NCBI GenBank assembly: GCA_030705745.1 | Contig: JAUZPT010000010.1 | Span: 1-20,161, forward strand | DNA: 20,161 nt | Reading direction: 5' to 3' | Origin: Bacillota bacterium | GTDB taxonomy: Bacteria > Bacillota > Bacilli > Bacillales > Cytobacillaceae | Shown: piece after piece, positions 6,614-14,840 of the stretch | How the letters are laid out: every line of letters starts with the position of its first letter | Numbering within the stretch: position 1 is the first letter of the stretch | Notes under the pieces: model-generated | The model's database searches: none | Seen by the model: only the letters and a program-made list of their open reading frames with translations | Told to the model about the DNA's origin: nothing | Program-made: the position numbers and the translations under genes

Positions 6614-7756
6614 TTATATGACTCTTTGAAAAAACCATAAAGCACCTAAAATAAAAATTACAATTGATGTATAGCTAACATATTTTCTATATACTTCAAA
6701 ACGAAATAGTTTTATAAGAACAGGAAGAACGAGTAAAACGATAGCTAGCTGTACGACTTCAATTCCAATATTAAAACTAATAAGAGAGATGGCTAAGTGA
6801 GTCCATGGAATGTTCATTTCCTTTAAAAGATCCGCAAATCCCATTCCATGAATTAGTCCAAATATGAAAGTGATAATCCAACGCCCAGATATTTTCCCAC
6901 GAAAGATATTTTCTACCGCAACATAGCAAATACTTAATGCGATAGCAGGTTCTACGATAAATGCTGGAACATTCAATAGGCCTACAACTGTTAACGTCAA
7001 AGTAATAGTATGAGCTAATGTAAATGCAGATATTACAGAAAGATATTGTTTTAACGTTTGTTTTCTAATTAATAGTGCAAGTAGAAATAAAAGGTGATCG
7101 TATCCTGTTAAAATATGCTCCATGCCCAATGTAAAGAAAGACCACCAAGATGGTATAGATTTAGTACCATTCTCAGTTTGTTGCTGTTGATTACCTTGCA
7201 AGCTCTGATCCTGCTGTTGCTCCGTAATTAACATGGTCCATATTCGATCCTTTCCTCTTAATACGGATTCACTGACCGAGCCTTGGTTTTTAGCAGTTAA
7301 AAAATTTGTATAAGTGGAGGATGTTGCCCCGCTTGTGAACATTCCGTCTAAAAGAGAGATAGTTTGACCAGGTTTAAAGCCAGGATAATGAAATCGGAGA
7401 GTAACAACCTCATTCTGGCCTTTATTCTCAAGGATAGGCCCAGTCAATTCCGATTTTTGTTCTTCCCCATTCATCTCCAAAACCACACTATCTTGAACCC
7501 ACTCTGAAACTCGATGTCCAATAGCTTTTAATTCAGCTTCGCTAAATTTGCCATTATTATTTGTGTCGCCGCCAATTCCTTCAATTACCGAAAGAGCATC
7601 AATAGAATATGTAAGTTCCGTTTGTTTCTCGCTAATATTTATATCTGTGAACGCTGCACTTAATGGATGGGCGCTTGCAGTAGTGAGAGGAACGAATAAT
7701 GAAAGGGAAAATATAAAAATTGAAGTATATCTAAAATAATTCCAATTTAATTTCAA
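6614..7756 (-). CDS. HupE/UreJ-family membrane protein with an extracytoplasmic EF-hand domain
   Basis: A 380-residue protein starting at TTG 7756 with AGGAGG (7767-7772) 10 nt upstream. A signal peptide is likely cut after ASA (29), leaving His30 first. Residues 30-200 form an outer domain containing a canonical 12-residue EF-hand loop D-T-N-N-N-G-K-F-S-E-A-E (64-75). A Gln-rich linker (about 179-195) leads to about six membrane helices (205-380). The membrane part carries HupE/UreJ_2 signatures: LGMEHILTGYDHLLFL (210-225), FTLAHT (245-250), the VEP motif (268-270), GLIHGMGFA (300-308) and FNIGIE (328-333). The conserved His, Asp and Glu residues suggest metal handling; relatives are proposed nickel or cobalt permeases of hydrogenase and urease operons. 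No such enzyme is visible here. It is divergent from the giant metallohydrolase gene and may share control with it. Confidence 0.85.
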   Translation of the reverse strand: MKLNWNYFRYTSIFIFSLSLFVPLTTASAHPLSAAFTDINISEKQTELTYSIDALSVIEGIGGDTNNNGKFSEAELKAIGHRVSEWVQDSVVLEMNGEEQKSELTGPILENKGQNEVVTLRFHYPGFKPGQTISLLDGMFTSGATSSTYTNFLTAKNQGSVSESVLRGKDRIWTMLITEQQQDQSLQGNQQQQTENGTKSIPSWWSFFTLGMEHILTGYDHLLFLLALLIRKQTLKQYLSVISAFTLAHTITLTLTVVGLLNVPAFIVEPAIALSICYVAVENIFRGKISGRWIITFIFGLIHGMGFADLLKEMNIPWTHLAISLISFNIGIEVVQLAIVLLVLPVLIKLFRFEVYRKYVSYTSIVIFILGALWFFQRVI

Positions 7757-7816
7757 AGAAAATCAGCCTCCTAAAATATAAAAAATTTGTCGACAATATT
7801 AGTGTAATAGAAAAAG

Positions 7817-7876
7817 GTAAAGAAAGGTTAAAGAAAGATTAAAATTTAGTAAAATATTTAATGAAAAATTAATAAT
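7817..7876 (+). promoter_or_regulatory. PhoP-box-like array and -10 upstream of the giant secreted protein
   Basis: GTAAAG (7817), TTAAAG (7828) and TTAAAA (7839) are exactly 11 bp apart, and looser copies GTAAAA (7849) and TTAATG (7858) continue the phase. AATAAT (7871-7876) follows as a possible -10, with no normal -35. In Bacillus the PhoP response regulator binds tandem TT(A/T/C)A(C/T)A-like repeats with 11-bp phasing that replace the -35, from about -60 to -20. Placing 7876 at -7 puts the array at about -66 to -20. The hexamers have A rather than C/T at position five, so the match is imperfect. On the minus strand TTTACC (7816-7821) and TATTGT (7793-7798), 17 bp apart, could be a weak promoter for the HupE-like gene overlapping the array. 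Confidence 0.45.
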
Positions 7877-7956
7877 TTTCATTTTTTAATGTTATTTTAA
7901 GTATGTGAGGGATTTTTTAATCTTGCTCTCATTTAAATAGGGGGGATTTGGAAAAA

Positions 7957-10900
7957 ATGAGGAAAACAAAAAGGAAATGGACGAGTGTTGCATTTTCATC
8001 GTTTCTATTAGCAAACACTTTTCTGTCGAACATGTTCATTGGTCAAGCCCATGCTGCTGATTTTACGCCAGCAAACCATGTTGTGATCAGTGAAGTTTAC
8101 GGTGGAGGAGGAAACTCTGGGGCAAATTATAAGAATGACTTTATTGAGTTATATAACCCAACTACTCAAGATGTTGACTTAACTGGATGGTCTGTACAAT
8201 ATGCCGCTGCAACAGGTAGCTTTAGTAGTAACAAAACTACGCTTTCAGGTACCATTAAGGCTCATGGATATTATCTTATTCAGGGAACAAAAGGTACTGG
8301 AGGTACTATAGATCTACCAACACCAGATGTAACTAGTAATCTAAGTTTAGCTGGTACGGCAGGGAAAGTAGCACTTTCTAAAGCTTCAGACACCATCACT
8401 GGAAAAACGGATGCTAATTTGATGGATTTTGTAGGCTTCGGATCAACAGCAACTGAATTCGAAGGAAGCGGCGCAACTGTTGCACCTTCCAATACAAAAA
8501 GTGTAGAAAGAAAAGCGAATGATGGAACAGACCCGACGACTGTTGGTGCTGGAAAGGGAAACGGTTGGGACACAGATGACAACAAAAATGATTTTGTTGC
8601 AGCGGATCCGAATCCACAAAACTCTTCAACACCAATTGAGCCATCACTTGGGCCAACGATAAGTGATATTAAGGCAACAAACGCTGACGGTACTCTCGTT
8701 AATGAAGGAAAAACATACACAGTTGAAGGAACGGTAACAGTTGCAAACAATATCGTTGGAACGAACTCATACTATATACAAGATGCATCCGGTGGTATAA
8801 ATGTATATGGTGATTCTTCAGCTGTAAACCCAGGAGATCGTGTACGTGTTACAGGTATGATTTCTAATTTCAAGGGGTTAGCAGAGCTTACAAATCCGAA
8901 AGATCCTTCCGATGCAACTAAGACTCTACCACTTGTTGTTGAGAAAATTGGAACTAGTAGTTTACCTGCATCGGTTACAACTACTGTTGCAGATTTAAAC
9001 GATTTTGCTAAAGCAGAGCCGTTAGAAGGTAAACTTGTAACTGTTACAGGAAAAGCTACAAGTATTCCAACATCTTTACCAGGTAACGTTACGATTCAAG
9101 ATACTACTGGTAAAACTTTAAATGTACGTCTTATAGCGACCACTGGAATAAGTTTGAGTTCTTTACAATCAAACCATACTTATTCTTTTACTGGCTTACT
9201 TGGACAGTATGATAGCACATCACCTCTTACTGATGGCTACCAGCTATTCCCACGTGCTGCAGCCGATATTAGTGAGATTTTCCCTTTATCTTTGATACAT
9301 ACACCACTGAAAGAAGCGGTAAAGGGAGCAGACTTACAAATTACTGCAACAGCAACAGGCGCAACTTCTGTAAAAGTGTTTTATAAACAGCCTACGGATG
9401 CTACTTTTAAATCCGTTGATATGACAGCTTCAACTACAGATGATACAAATTACACAGCTACAATTCCTGGAGCTGATTTAACAGGCTCTTCATTTGTTTA
9501 TTACATTGAAGCAAAAAATCAGACAGAAACACAAACTGCTGGAAATGCATCTACTCCATTCACAGTTTCCACAGAATTGGATACAACTGGACCAACAATA
9601 AATGGGGAGCAACCAGCGAACCAAGCGAAAATAGAATCAAAACAACCTGAAATTTCAGTTATGATGAACGATCCAAGTGGGGTCGACGCATCAAAAGTCA
9701 CAATTCAAGTAGATAGCCAAGATTTAACTAACACAGCAACAATAACAGCTGATAAAGTACTTTTACCAATTTCAGCTGATTTAGCAGTTGGTACACATAC
9801 TGTTACAGTAACTGCCTATGACAAAAAAGGAAATAAAACAGACGATACATGGACATTTGAAATCATTCCACAGTTTACAGGTGGTAATCATTACCGTGGA
9901 ACAACGCACAACCATACAAATATTTCACATGATGCAACTGGTAATCCAGAGGATGCATTAAAAGCTGCCCAAGCGCATGATTACGATTGGTTTGCGTTTT
10001 CTGACCATTCCCATGATATTGACCCTGAGAAATTAGGTCAAGATACTGTTACTCACAAGGGAATGCAGGAGAGAACAGGTGGCACAGAGTGGCAAACAAC
10101 AAAAGATCTTGCTACTCAATATACAAAAAACGGCTCATTTGTTGTGTTCCCAGCTTTTGAAATGACTTCTACTACATGGGGTCATTCTAACGTGTTCGGA
10201 ACAGATAACTTTATTGACCGAAACATTGATAATAAAAAGTACCAAGATTTAAATTCTTATTACGCTTGGGTTTTAACATACGATAATATTGCAGCACAAT
10301 TTAACCACCCGGATATGTCAGCTAATGCATTTAACAACTTTATGCCATATGATGCAAGAGTAGATAAGTTGTTTACAATGCTTGAAGTAGGAAATGGTTC
10401 TGGTAATTATGGATATGCCAATGCTGAGGGTAAATTCTTTAGTGCTCTTGATTTAGGTTGGCACGTTGCTCCAACATTTGGAGAAGATAACCATGATGGT
10501 ACGTGGGGCCAAACAATGAAGCGTACTGTGATCGTGGCAAAAGATTTATCGAAAGATTCTTTACTTGATTCCATGAAAAATATGCGCGTGTACATGGAAG
10601 AAGATCCAAACTTTACATTGGATGTGCTTGCGAATGGAGCTTATATGGGCTCAACTGTGGATGGAAGCAGTCTTTCTTTCGATATTAAAGGATCTGACCC
10701 TGTCGCAGAATCAAAGTCTAATCCAAAGTATAGCTATTTACCAGCAAACTATACTAGTGATGATCGAATTCAAAAAGTTGAATTAATTACAAATGGACAA
10801 AAAGTTGTACAGTCTATACAACCAATGACTAAAGATTTCACTTGGAAACCTAATGTTCCTGTAACAGGCGGACAACAATGGTTTGTAGTGCGTGTTACCC

Positions 10901-13900
10901 AAATGGACGGAGAAAGAATCTACTCTGCTCCAATCTGGACAAAAGAAAAATCAGTAGATGTTCGTGTAAGTGGAATTGATGTAGCAGGTGAAACAATCGT
11001 TGCTGGAACAGATGCAAATTTAACAGCAGGTGTTTCAAACCTAGGTACAAATGATCTTACGAATCTAAATGTGAACTTCTATTACGACAATGTAGATCCT
11101 AACAATAAAATAGGAAGTGCTACAATTGATGCTTTACAAGCGAAAAATGTTAAACAAGTTCAAGTGACTTGGAAAAACCCAATCGCAGGAGATCATACTA
11201 TTCTTGCAGTAGTCGATGCACCGCAAGGAGATGATCCGGGAGATAATCAGTTTGCGAAGCAAGTATCAGTCAAACAACAACTTGGAGTAACTGTTATGAT
11301 TGATGCTGCACATGGAAATGAAAACACATCGACGGATCCAGGAACATACAAAAACAACTTTAATTTATTTACAAATTTATTGAAAAAAGAAGGTTATACA
11401 GTAGTAGAAAATAAAAATCCATTGACAGTGGATACGCTTGCTGGAGTAAAAGTGTTAGTGATTACACATCCAACGAAAGACTTAACAGCAGCGGAAAACA
11501 CAGTTGTGTCAGACTTTGTTAAAAATGGTGGTTCATTATTATTAACGGATAAGAGCAACTTTAAAAATGATACAACGATTAATAACGATTTATTAACTCA
11601 GATGGGTTCATCGATTCAAATCAATAATGATGGAATTTATGATGATACAAAGGATGGAAACTTCTGGGCGAATCCGTTAACAACTAAGTTTGCTGTTCGC
11701 ATTCATACAGAGCCAGTAGCTAATTATATTACGGATCAAATGCCAACTCCGTCTGTTAACTACTATAGTGGTTCTTCTTTAGAGGGTGTAGGTCATACAG
11801 CTTTAACGAATAGCAGCACCGTTACGATTCTAGGACATGGAAATGAATCGTCATACCAATCTAGTTTAACTGGCGGTGGCTATAAATATGATGATGTAAG
11901 TGATGATCATGGTGGATCTATTATACCTGCGATTGCTTCTGAAGTAATTGGTAGCGGGAAAATTATCGTATCCGGAATGAACTTTACCAATGATAAGCAA
12001 CTAGATGAAAGCTTCAATCCAGTTGGAAATGATGAGTTTACATTGAATTCTATCAACTGGTTAGCGGACCGTGGAACAAAAGTCTCAACAATTGGTGATG
12101 TAAGGAAGCTTCCAGATGATACAAATGTGGTTGTTGAAGGTACTGTCACTTCAGGTGCTGGAACATTCTATGACGCATTCTATCTTCAAGATTCAACTGG
12201 AGGTATCATGGCATTTCAGGAAGTTCCAGAAGGATCTTTAAAGCTTGGCGATAAGGTTCGTGTCTATGGACATGTTAAAACTTTCGAGAATAACAAAGAA
12301 TTAGAGTTTACTAGCTTTGTAAAAGATGTTACAAAGATTAGTTCAGGTGAACCAATAGCACCTAAGGAAGTTACAACGAAAGATTCTGTGTCAGATGCAA
12401 ATCTAGGTCTTTTAGTGAAAGTTACAGGTAAAGTTGTAAGTAAATATGATGCAAACTCTTATGTGATCAATGATGGATCTGGAGATGTTCTTGTATTTAC
12501 AGATGGTTATATTGTCAACCAAACAGGTCCTGTACCAGATTTAAAAGTAGGAGAAAAATTAGAAGCTGTAGGATTTGCAGGTAAATTTGCTGAAGGTAAT
12601 CGTATTCGTGTTCGTGACACTAAAGAATTAGTTAAAGTTAAAGATACAAGTGCCCCTTCAACTACAGCAGTAATAAATCCTACACAGCCAGATGGAATAA
12701 ATGGTTGGTACAAAAACGATGTAACAATTACTTTAACAGCAGAAGATGATTCATCAGGTATTCAAAAAACAGAATATAGCTTCGATGGATTGAATTGGAA
12801 AGATTATGAATCTCCATTTACTGTTTCTTCTAGTACAAAAGTGTATTATCGAAGTACGGATAATGCGGGGAACCAAGAAGAACAGAAAGATATTAATCTT
12901 AAGGTTGATAAAGCAGTTCCTGTAACAGTTGTAGTAATCGATCCTTCACAGCCAACTGGATTGAATGATTGGTACACTACAGATGTAAAAGTTACTTTAA
13001 CAGCTACAGACGATTCATCAGGTTTACAAAAAACAGAATATAGCCTTGATGGAACAAATTGGAAAACTTACGAATCTCCATTTACTGTTTCTTCTAGTAC
13101 AAAGGTGAATTATCGAAGCATAGATAATGCAGGGAACCAAGAAGAACAGAAAGAAATTAGTCTTAAGGTTGATAAGACAGCACCAATTACAAATGGTACA
13201 ATAAATCCTTTACAGCCAAATGGAACAGATGGTTGGTACACAACGGATGTAAAAGTTACTTTAATAGCTTCAGACGATGTATCCGAAGTTCAAAAAATAG
13301 AATATAGCTTTGATGGGATAAATTGGAATAAATACGAATCTTCAATTACTGTTTCTTCTAGTACAAAAATGTATTATCGAAGCACGGATAATGCAGGGAA
13401 TCAAGAATCTCAGAAAGAAATCGATCTGAAAGTTGATAAAACAGCGCCCACTACAACAGTGAGCTTGCCAAGTCCCAATAACAATGGTTGGTTTAGTAAT
13501 GATGTAACAGTATCTCTTCTAGCAAACGATGAGAAATCGGGAGTTGAGGTAACGCAATATCGTATAAACAGCGGAGAATGGACAAATTATACTGCACCAT
13601 TTACGATCTCAAAAGACGGAGAATTTACTGTCCAATACCGTAGTATCGATAAAGCTGGAAATACTGAAGAGCCTCAAACTACTGTTGTAAAGCTTGATAA
13701 AACAGCACCTGTTGTGAAGGTTTCGGTGGACCAACCAATATTGTTAGTACCAAATCATAAGATGATTACTATCAAAGCAACAGTGGCAGCTTCTGATATC
13801 TTGTCAGGTGTTGACTCCATCGTTCTAGAGTCAATAAAAGCCAACGAAGACCTTGCCTCTGATGATATTCAAGAGGCAAGCATTGGAACCGAAGATTACA

Positions 13901-14040
13901 CATTCGCATTACGTGCAGAACGCGAAGGAAAAGGTAACGGCAGAGTATATACTATTACGTATAAAGTTACTGATAAAGCGGGGAATGTTACTAGAGTTAC
14001 AACTACAGTAACAGTTCCAAAAGGAAATTCAGGAAAGTAA
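7957..14040 (+). CDS. Giant secreted multidomain protein with PHP (CehA/McbA-like) metallohydrolase core
   Basis: ATG 7957 is preferred: GGGGGG (7940-7945) is 11 nt away but only 2 nt from the in-frame TTG 7948. Of 2,027 residues, 1-33 are a signal peptide ending AHA|AD. Domains in order: lamin-tail domain (about 38-215, starting HVVISEVYGGGG); OB-like domain (234-440); Fn3/Ig-like domains (446-640); PHP metallohydrolase (645-995) with H651-N-H653, SDH-S-H (682-686), E735, H743, N-H784-P-D and GED-N-H846; CARDB adhesion-type domain (1000-1108); glutaminase-I/DUF4350-like domain (1109-1375); second OB-like domain (1375-1562); four Ig/OmpL47-like repeats; and a last Ig-like domain (1915-2027). 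It has no LPXTG or SLH anchor, so release or non-covalent wall binding is likely. Lamin-tail and OB-like domains accompany extracellular nucleases and phosphoesterases, so a secreted phosphoesterase is the best guess. The substrate is unknown. Confidence 0.88.
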   Translation: MRKTKRKWTSVAFSSFLLANTFLSNMFIGQAHAADFTPANHVVISEVYGGGGNSGANYKNDFIELYNPTTQDVDLTGWSVQYAAATGSFSSNKTTLSGTIKAHGYYLIQGTKGTGGTIDLPTPDVTSNLSLAGTAGKVALSKASDTITGKTDANLMDFVGFGSTATEFEGSGATVAPSNTKSVERKANDGTDPTTVGAGKGNGWDTDDNKNDFVAADPNPQNSSTPIEPSLGPTISDIKATNADGTLVNEGKTYTVEGTVTVANNIVGTNSYYIQDASGGINVYGDSSAVNPGDRVRVTGMISNFKGLAELTNPKDPSDATKTLPLVVEKIGTSSLPASVTTTVADLNDFAKAEPLEGKLVTVTGKATSIPTSLPGNVTIQDTTGKTLNVRLIATTGISLSSLQSNHTYSFTGLLGQYDSTSPLTDGYQLFPRAAADISEIFPLSLIHTPLKEAVKGADLQITATATGATSVKVFYKQPTDATFKSVDMTASTTDDTNYTATIPGADLTGSSFVYYIEAKNQTETQTAGNASTPFTVSTELDTTGPTINGEQPANQAKIESKQPEISVMMNDPSGVDASKVTIQVDSQDLTNTATITADKVLLPISADLAVGTHTVTVTAYDKKGNKTDDTWTFEIIPQFTGGNHYRGTTHNHTNISHDATGNPEDALKAAQAHDYDWFAFSDHSHDIDPEKLGQDTVTHKGMQERTGGTEWQTTKDLATQYTKNGSFVVFPAFEMTSTTWGHSNVFGTDNFIDRNIDNKKYQDLNSYYAWVLTYDNIAAQFNHPDMSANAFNNFMPYDARVDKLFTMLEVGNGSGNYGYANAEGKFFSALDLGWHVAPTFGEDNHDGTWGQTMKRTVIVAKDLSKDSLLDSMKNMRVYMEEDPNFTLDVLANGAYMGSTVDGSSLSFDIKGSDPVAESKSNPKYSYLPANYTSDDRIQKVELITNGQKVVQSIQPMTKDFTWKPNVPVTGGQQWFVVRVTQMDGERIYSAPIWTKEKSVDVRVSGIDVAGETIVAGTDANLTAGVSNLGTNDLTNLNVNFYYDNVDPNNKIGSATIDALQAKNVKQVQVTWKNPIAGDHTILAVVDAPQGDDPGDNQFAKQVSVKQQLGVTVMIDAAHGNENTSTDPGTYKNNFNLFTNLLKKEGYTVVENKNPLTVDTLAGVKVLVITHPTKDLTAAENTVVSDFVKNGGSLLLTDKSNFKNDTTINNDLLTQMGSSIQINNDGIYDDTKDGNFWANPLTTKFAVRIHTEPVANYITDQMPTPSVNYYSGSSLEGVGHTALTNSSTVTILGHGNESSYQSSLTGGGYKYDDVSDDHGGSIIPAIASEVIGSGKIIVSGMNFTNDKQLDESFNPVGNDEFTLNSINWLADRGTKVSTIGDVRKLPDDTNVVVEGTVTSGAGTFYDAFYLQDSTGGIMAFQEVPEGSLKLGDKVRVYGHVKTFENNKELEFTSFVKDVTKISSGEPIAPKEVTTKDSVSDANLGLLVKVTGKVVSKYDANSYVINDGSGDVLVFTDGYIVNQTGPVPDLKVGEKLEAVGFAGKFAEGNRIRVRDTKELVKVKDTSAPSTTAVINPTQPDGINGWYKNDVTITLTAEDDSSGIQKTEYSFDGLNWKDYESPFTVSSSTKVYYRSTDNAGNQEEQKDINLKVDKAVPVTVVVIDPSQPTGLNDWYTTDVKVTLTATDDSSGLQKTEYSLDGTNWKTYESPFTVSSSTKVNYRSIDNAGNQEEQKEISLKVDKTAPITNGTINPLQPNGTDGWYTTDVKVTLIASDDVSEVQKIEYSFDGINWNKYESSITVSSSTKMYYRSTDNAGNQESQKEIDLKVDKTAPTTTVSLPSPNNNGWFSNDVTVSLLANDEKSGVEVTQYRINSGEWTNYTAPFTISKDGEFTVQYRSIDKAGNTEEPQTTVVKLDKTAPVVKVSVDQPILLVPNHKMITIKATVAASDILSGVDSIVLESIKANEDLASDDIQEASIGTEDYTFALRAEREGKGNGRVYTITYKVTDKAGNVTRVTTTVTVPKGNSGK
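12643..13434 (+). repeat. Three 264-bp tandem coding repeats (88-residue Ig/OmpL47-like modules)
   Basis: Units start at 12643, 12907 and 13171, each exactly 264 bp. They share long near-identical DNA stretches, such as TCTCCATTTACTGTTTCTTC in units 1 and 2. Each module runs from D-K-x-A-P through NGWY-x-x-DV, YSFDG-x-NW and YRS-x-DNAGNQE. A fourth, diverged module of 261 bp follows (13435-13695). DNA-level similarity indicates recent duplication, and copy number may vary between strains. Confidence 0.9.
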
Positions 14041-14045
14041 GATTG

Positions 14046-14080
14046 AAGAGACAGGAGTCCAGTGCTCCTGTCTCTTTATA
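14046..14080 (+). terminator. Terminator after the giant secreted protein
   Basis: AAGAGACAGGAG (14046-14057) and CTCCTGTCTCTT (14065-14076) form a perfect 12-bp stem around TCCAGTG. It starts 6 bp after the stop codon. The T-run is short (TTTATA). Confidence 0.8.
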
Positions 14081-14184
14081 TACCCGAAAAAAGTTCGGCA
14101 TTTCTTGCCAAATATCTTTTCAACGTACCACATAGTATATGATGAAAAAGGTTTTGTGAAAAAATTTCTCATAATTCGAAAAAG

Positions 14185-14214
14185 TTTACATTATCATGAT
14201 TTGAATTGTAATAA
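14185..14214 (+). promoter_or_regulatory. Possible sigma-A promoter for the sigma factor gene
   Basis: TTTACA (14185-14190) and TAATAA (14209-14214) are 18 bp apart. This would give basal expression of the sigma operon in addition to the ECF-type promoter downstream. The rest of 14081-14248 shows nothing else I can support. Confidence 0.35.
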
Positions 14215-14248
14215 TTTCACGGTAAAAACGAAATTACAAACCAAAAAG

Positions 14249-14274
14249 CGAAACACTTTTTGCAAAGCTACGTC
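14249..14274 (+). promoter_or_regulatory. ECF-type autoregulatory promoter
   Basis: CGAAAC (14249-14254), a 16-bp spacer and CGTC (14271-14274) match the AAC / CGTC pattern of Bacillus ECF sigma promoters (compare TGAAAC-N16-CGTA/C for SigW and SigM). It lies 32 nt before the sigma gene start, the usual place for positive autoregulation. Confidence 0.65.
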
Positions 14275-14306
14275 TAATTAGCGATTTTGGAAAGGAGAAG
14301 AAACGA

Positions 14307-14840
14307 ATGGCGTACTCGGATAAAACACTAGAAGATTTGTTTACGGAATATAGCAATTTGATGTATCGGTTTTTATTGTTAATGGTGAATAATCGGGAAG
14401 AAGCTGAAGATCTGACGCAAGAGGTTTTTATTAGAGTTCAGAAGGCATTGCCAAATTTCAAAGGAGAATCATCGTATAAGACGTGGCTGTATACGATTGC
14501 TAGAAATCTCGTATACGACCATTGCCGGAAAAAGAAAACGATGAACCTTTTAAAAAATCTGGCTCGATTCGATCGATCAGAACCGATTCCTCAGGAAATA
14601 ATTGAAATGAAAGAGCAAACGCAATTATTGTATAAAGCATTATTGGAATTAAAACTGCCATACCGTGAGGTCATTATTTTAAGAAAAATAAAAGGCTATC
14701 AAATTAGCGAAACAGCCGAAATTTTGGGATGGACAGATTCAAAAGTAAAAACGACTCTTCATCGTGCATTACATGCACTGAAAAATGAATTAATGAAAAT
14801 GGGGTGGAATAATGATGACCAAGTCAACTTTATTGGATAA
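14307..14840 (+). CDS. ECF-type RNA polymerase sigma factor
   Basis: A 177-residue protein starting at ATG 14307 with AAGGAGAAG upstream. Region 2 spans about 10-77: YSNLMYRFLLLMV is the core-binding helix, EEAEDLTQEVFIRVQKAL (31-48) is region 2.2-2.3, and YKTWLYTIARNLVYDHCRKKK (57-77) is region 2.4, which reads the -10. Region 4 (about 108-165) has LKLPYREVIILRKIKGYQISETAEILG and VKTTLHRALHALKNEL as the -35-reading helix-turn-helix. Region 3 is missing, as expected for the ECF group. It redirects RNA polymerase to stress or envelope genes. Its last 29 nt overlap the next gene, which encodes its probable membrane anti-sigma factor. An ECF-type promoter just upstream suggests that it activates its own operon. 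Which named B. subtilis sigma it matches, if any, cannot be said. Confidence 0.93.
   Translation: MAYSDKTLEDLFTEYSNLMYRFLLLMVNNREEAEDLTQEVFIRVQKALPNFKGESSYKTWLYTIARNLVYDHCRKKKTMNLLKNLARFDRSEPIPQEIIEMKEQTQLLYKALLELKLPYREVIILRKIKGYQISETAEILGWTDSKVKTTLHRALHALKNELMKMGWNNDDQVNFIG

Noticed and set aside
7948..7956. TTG 7948 as start of the giant protein
   Set aside because: It is only 2 nt from the G-run that serves as ribosome binding site; ATG 7957 fits better and gives a normal signal peptide.
8280..8750. 156-residue open frame on the minus strand
   Set aside because: It is antisense to the lamin-tail and OB-like part of the giant protein, low in complexity and without a ribosome binding site, so it is a shadow of the coding strand.
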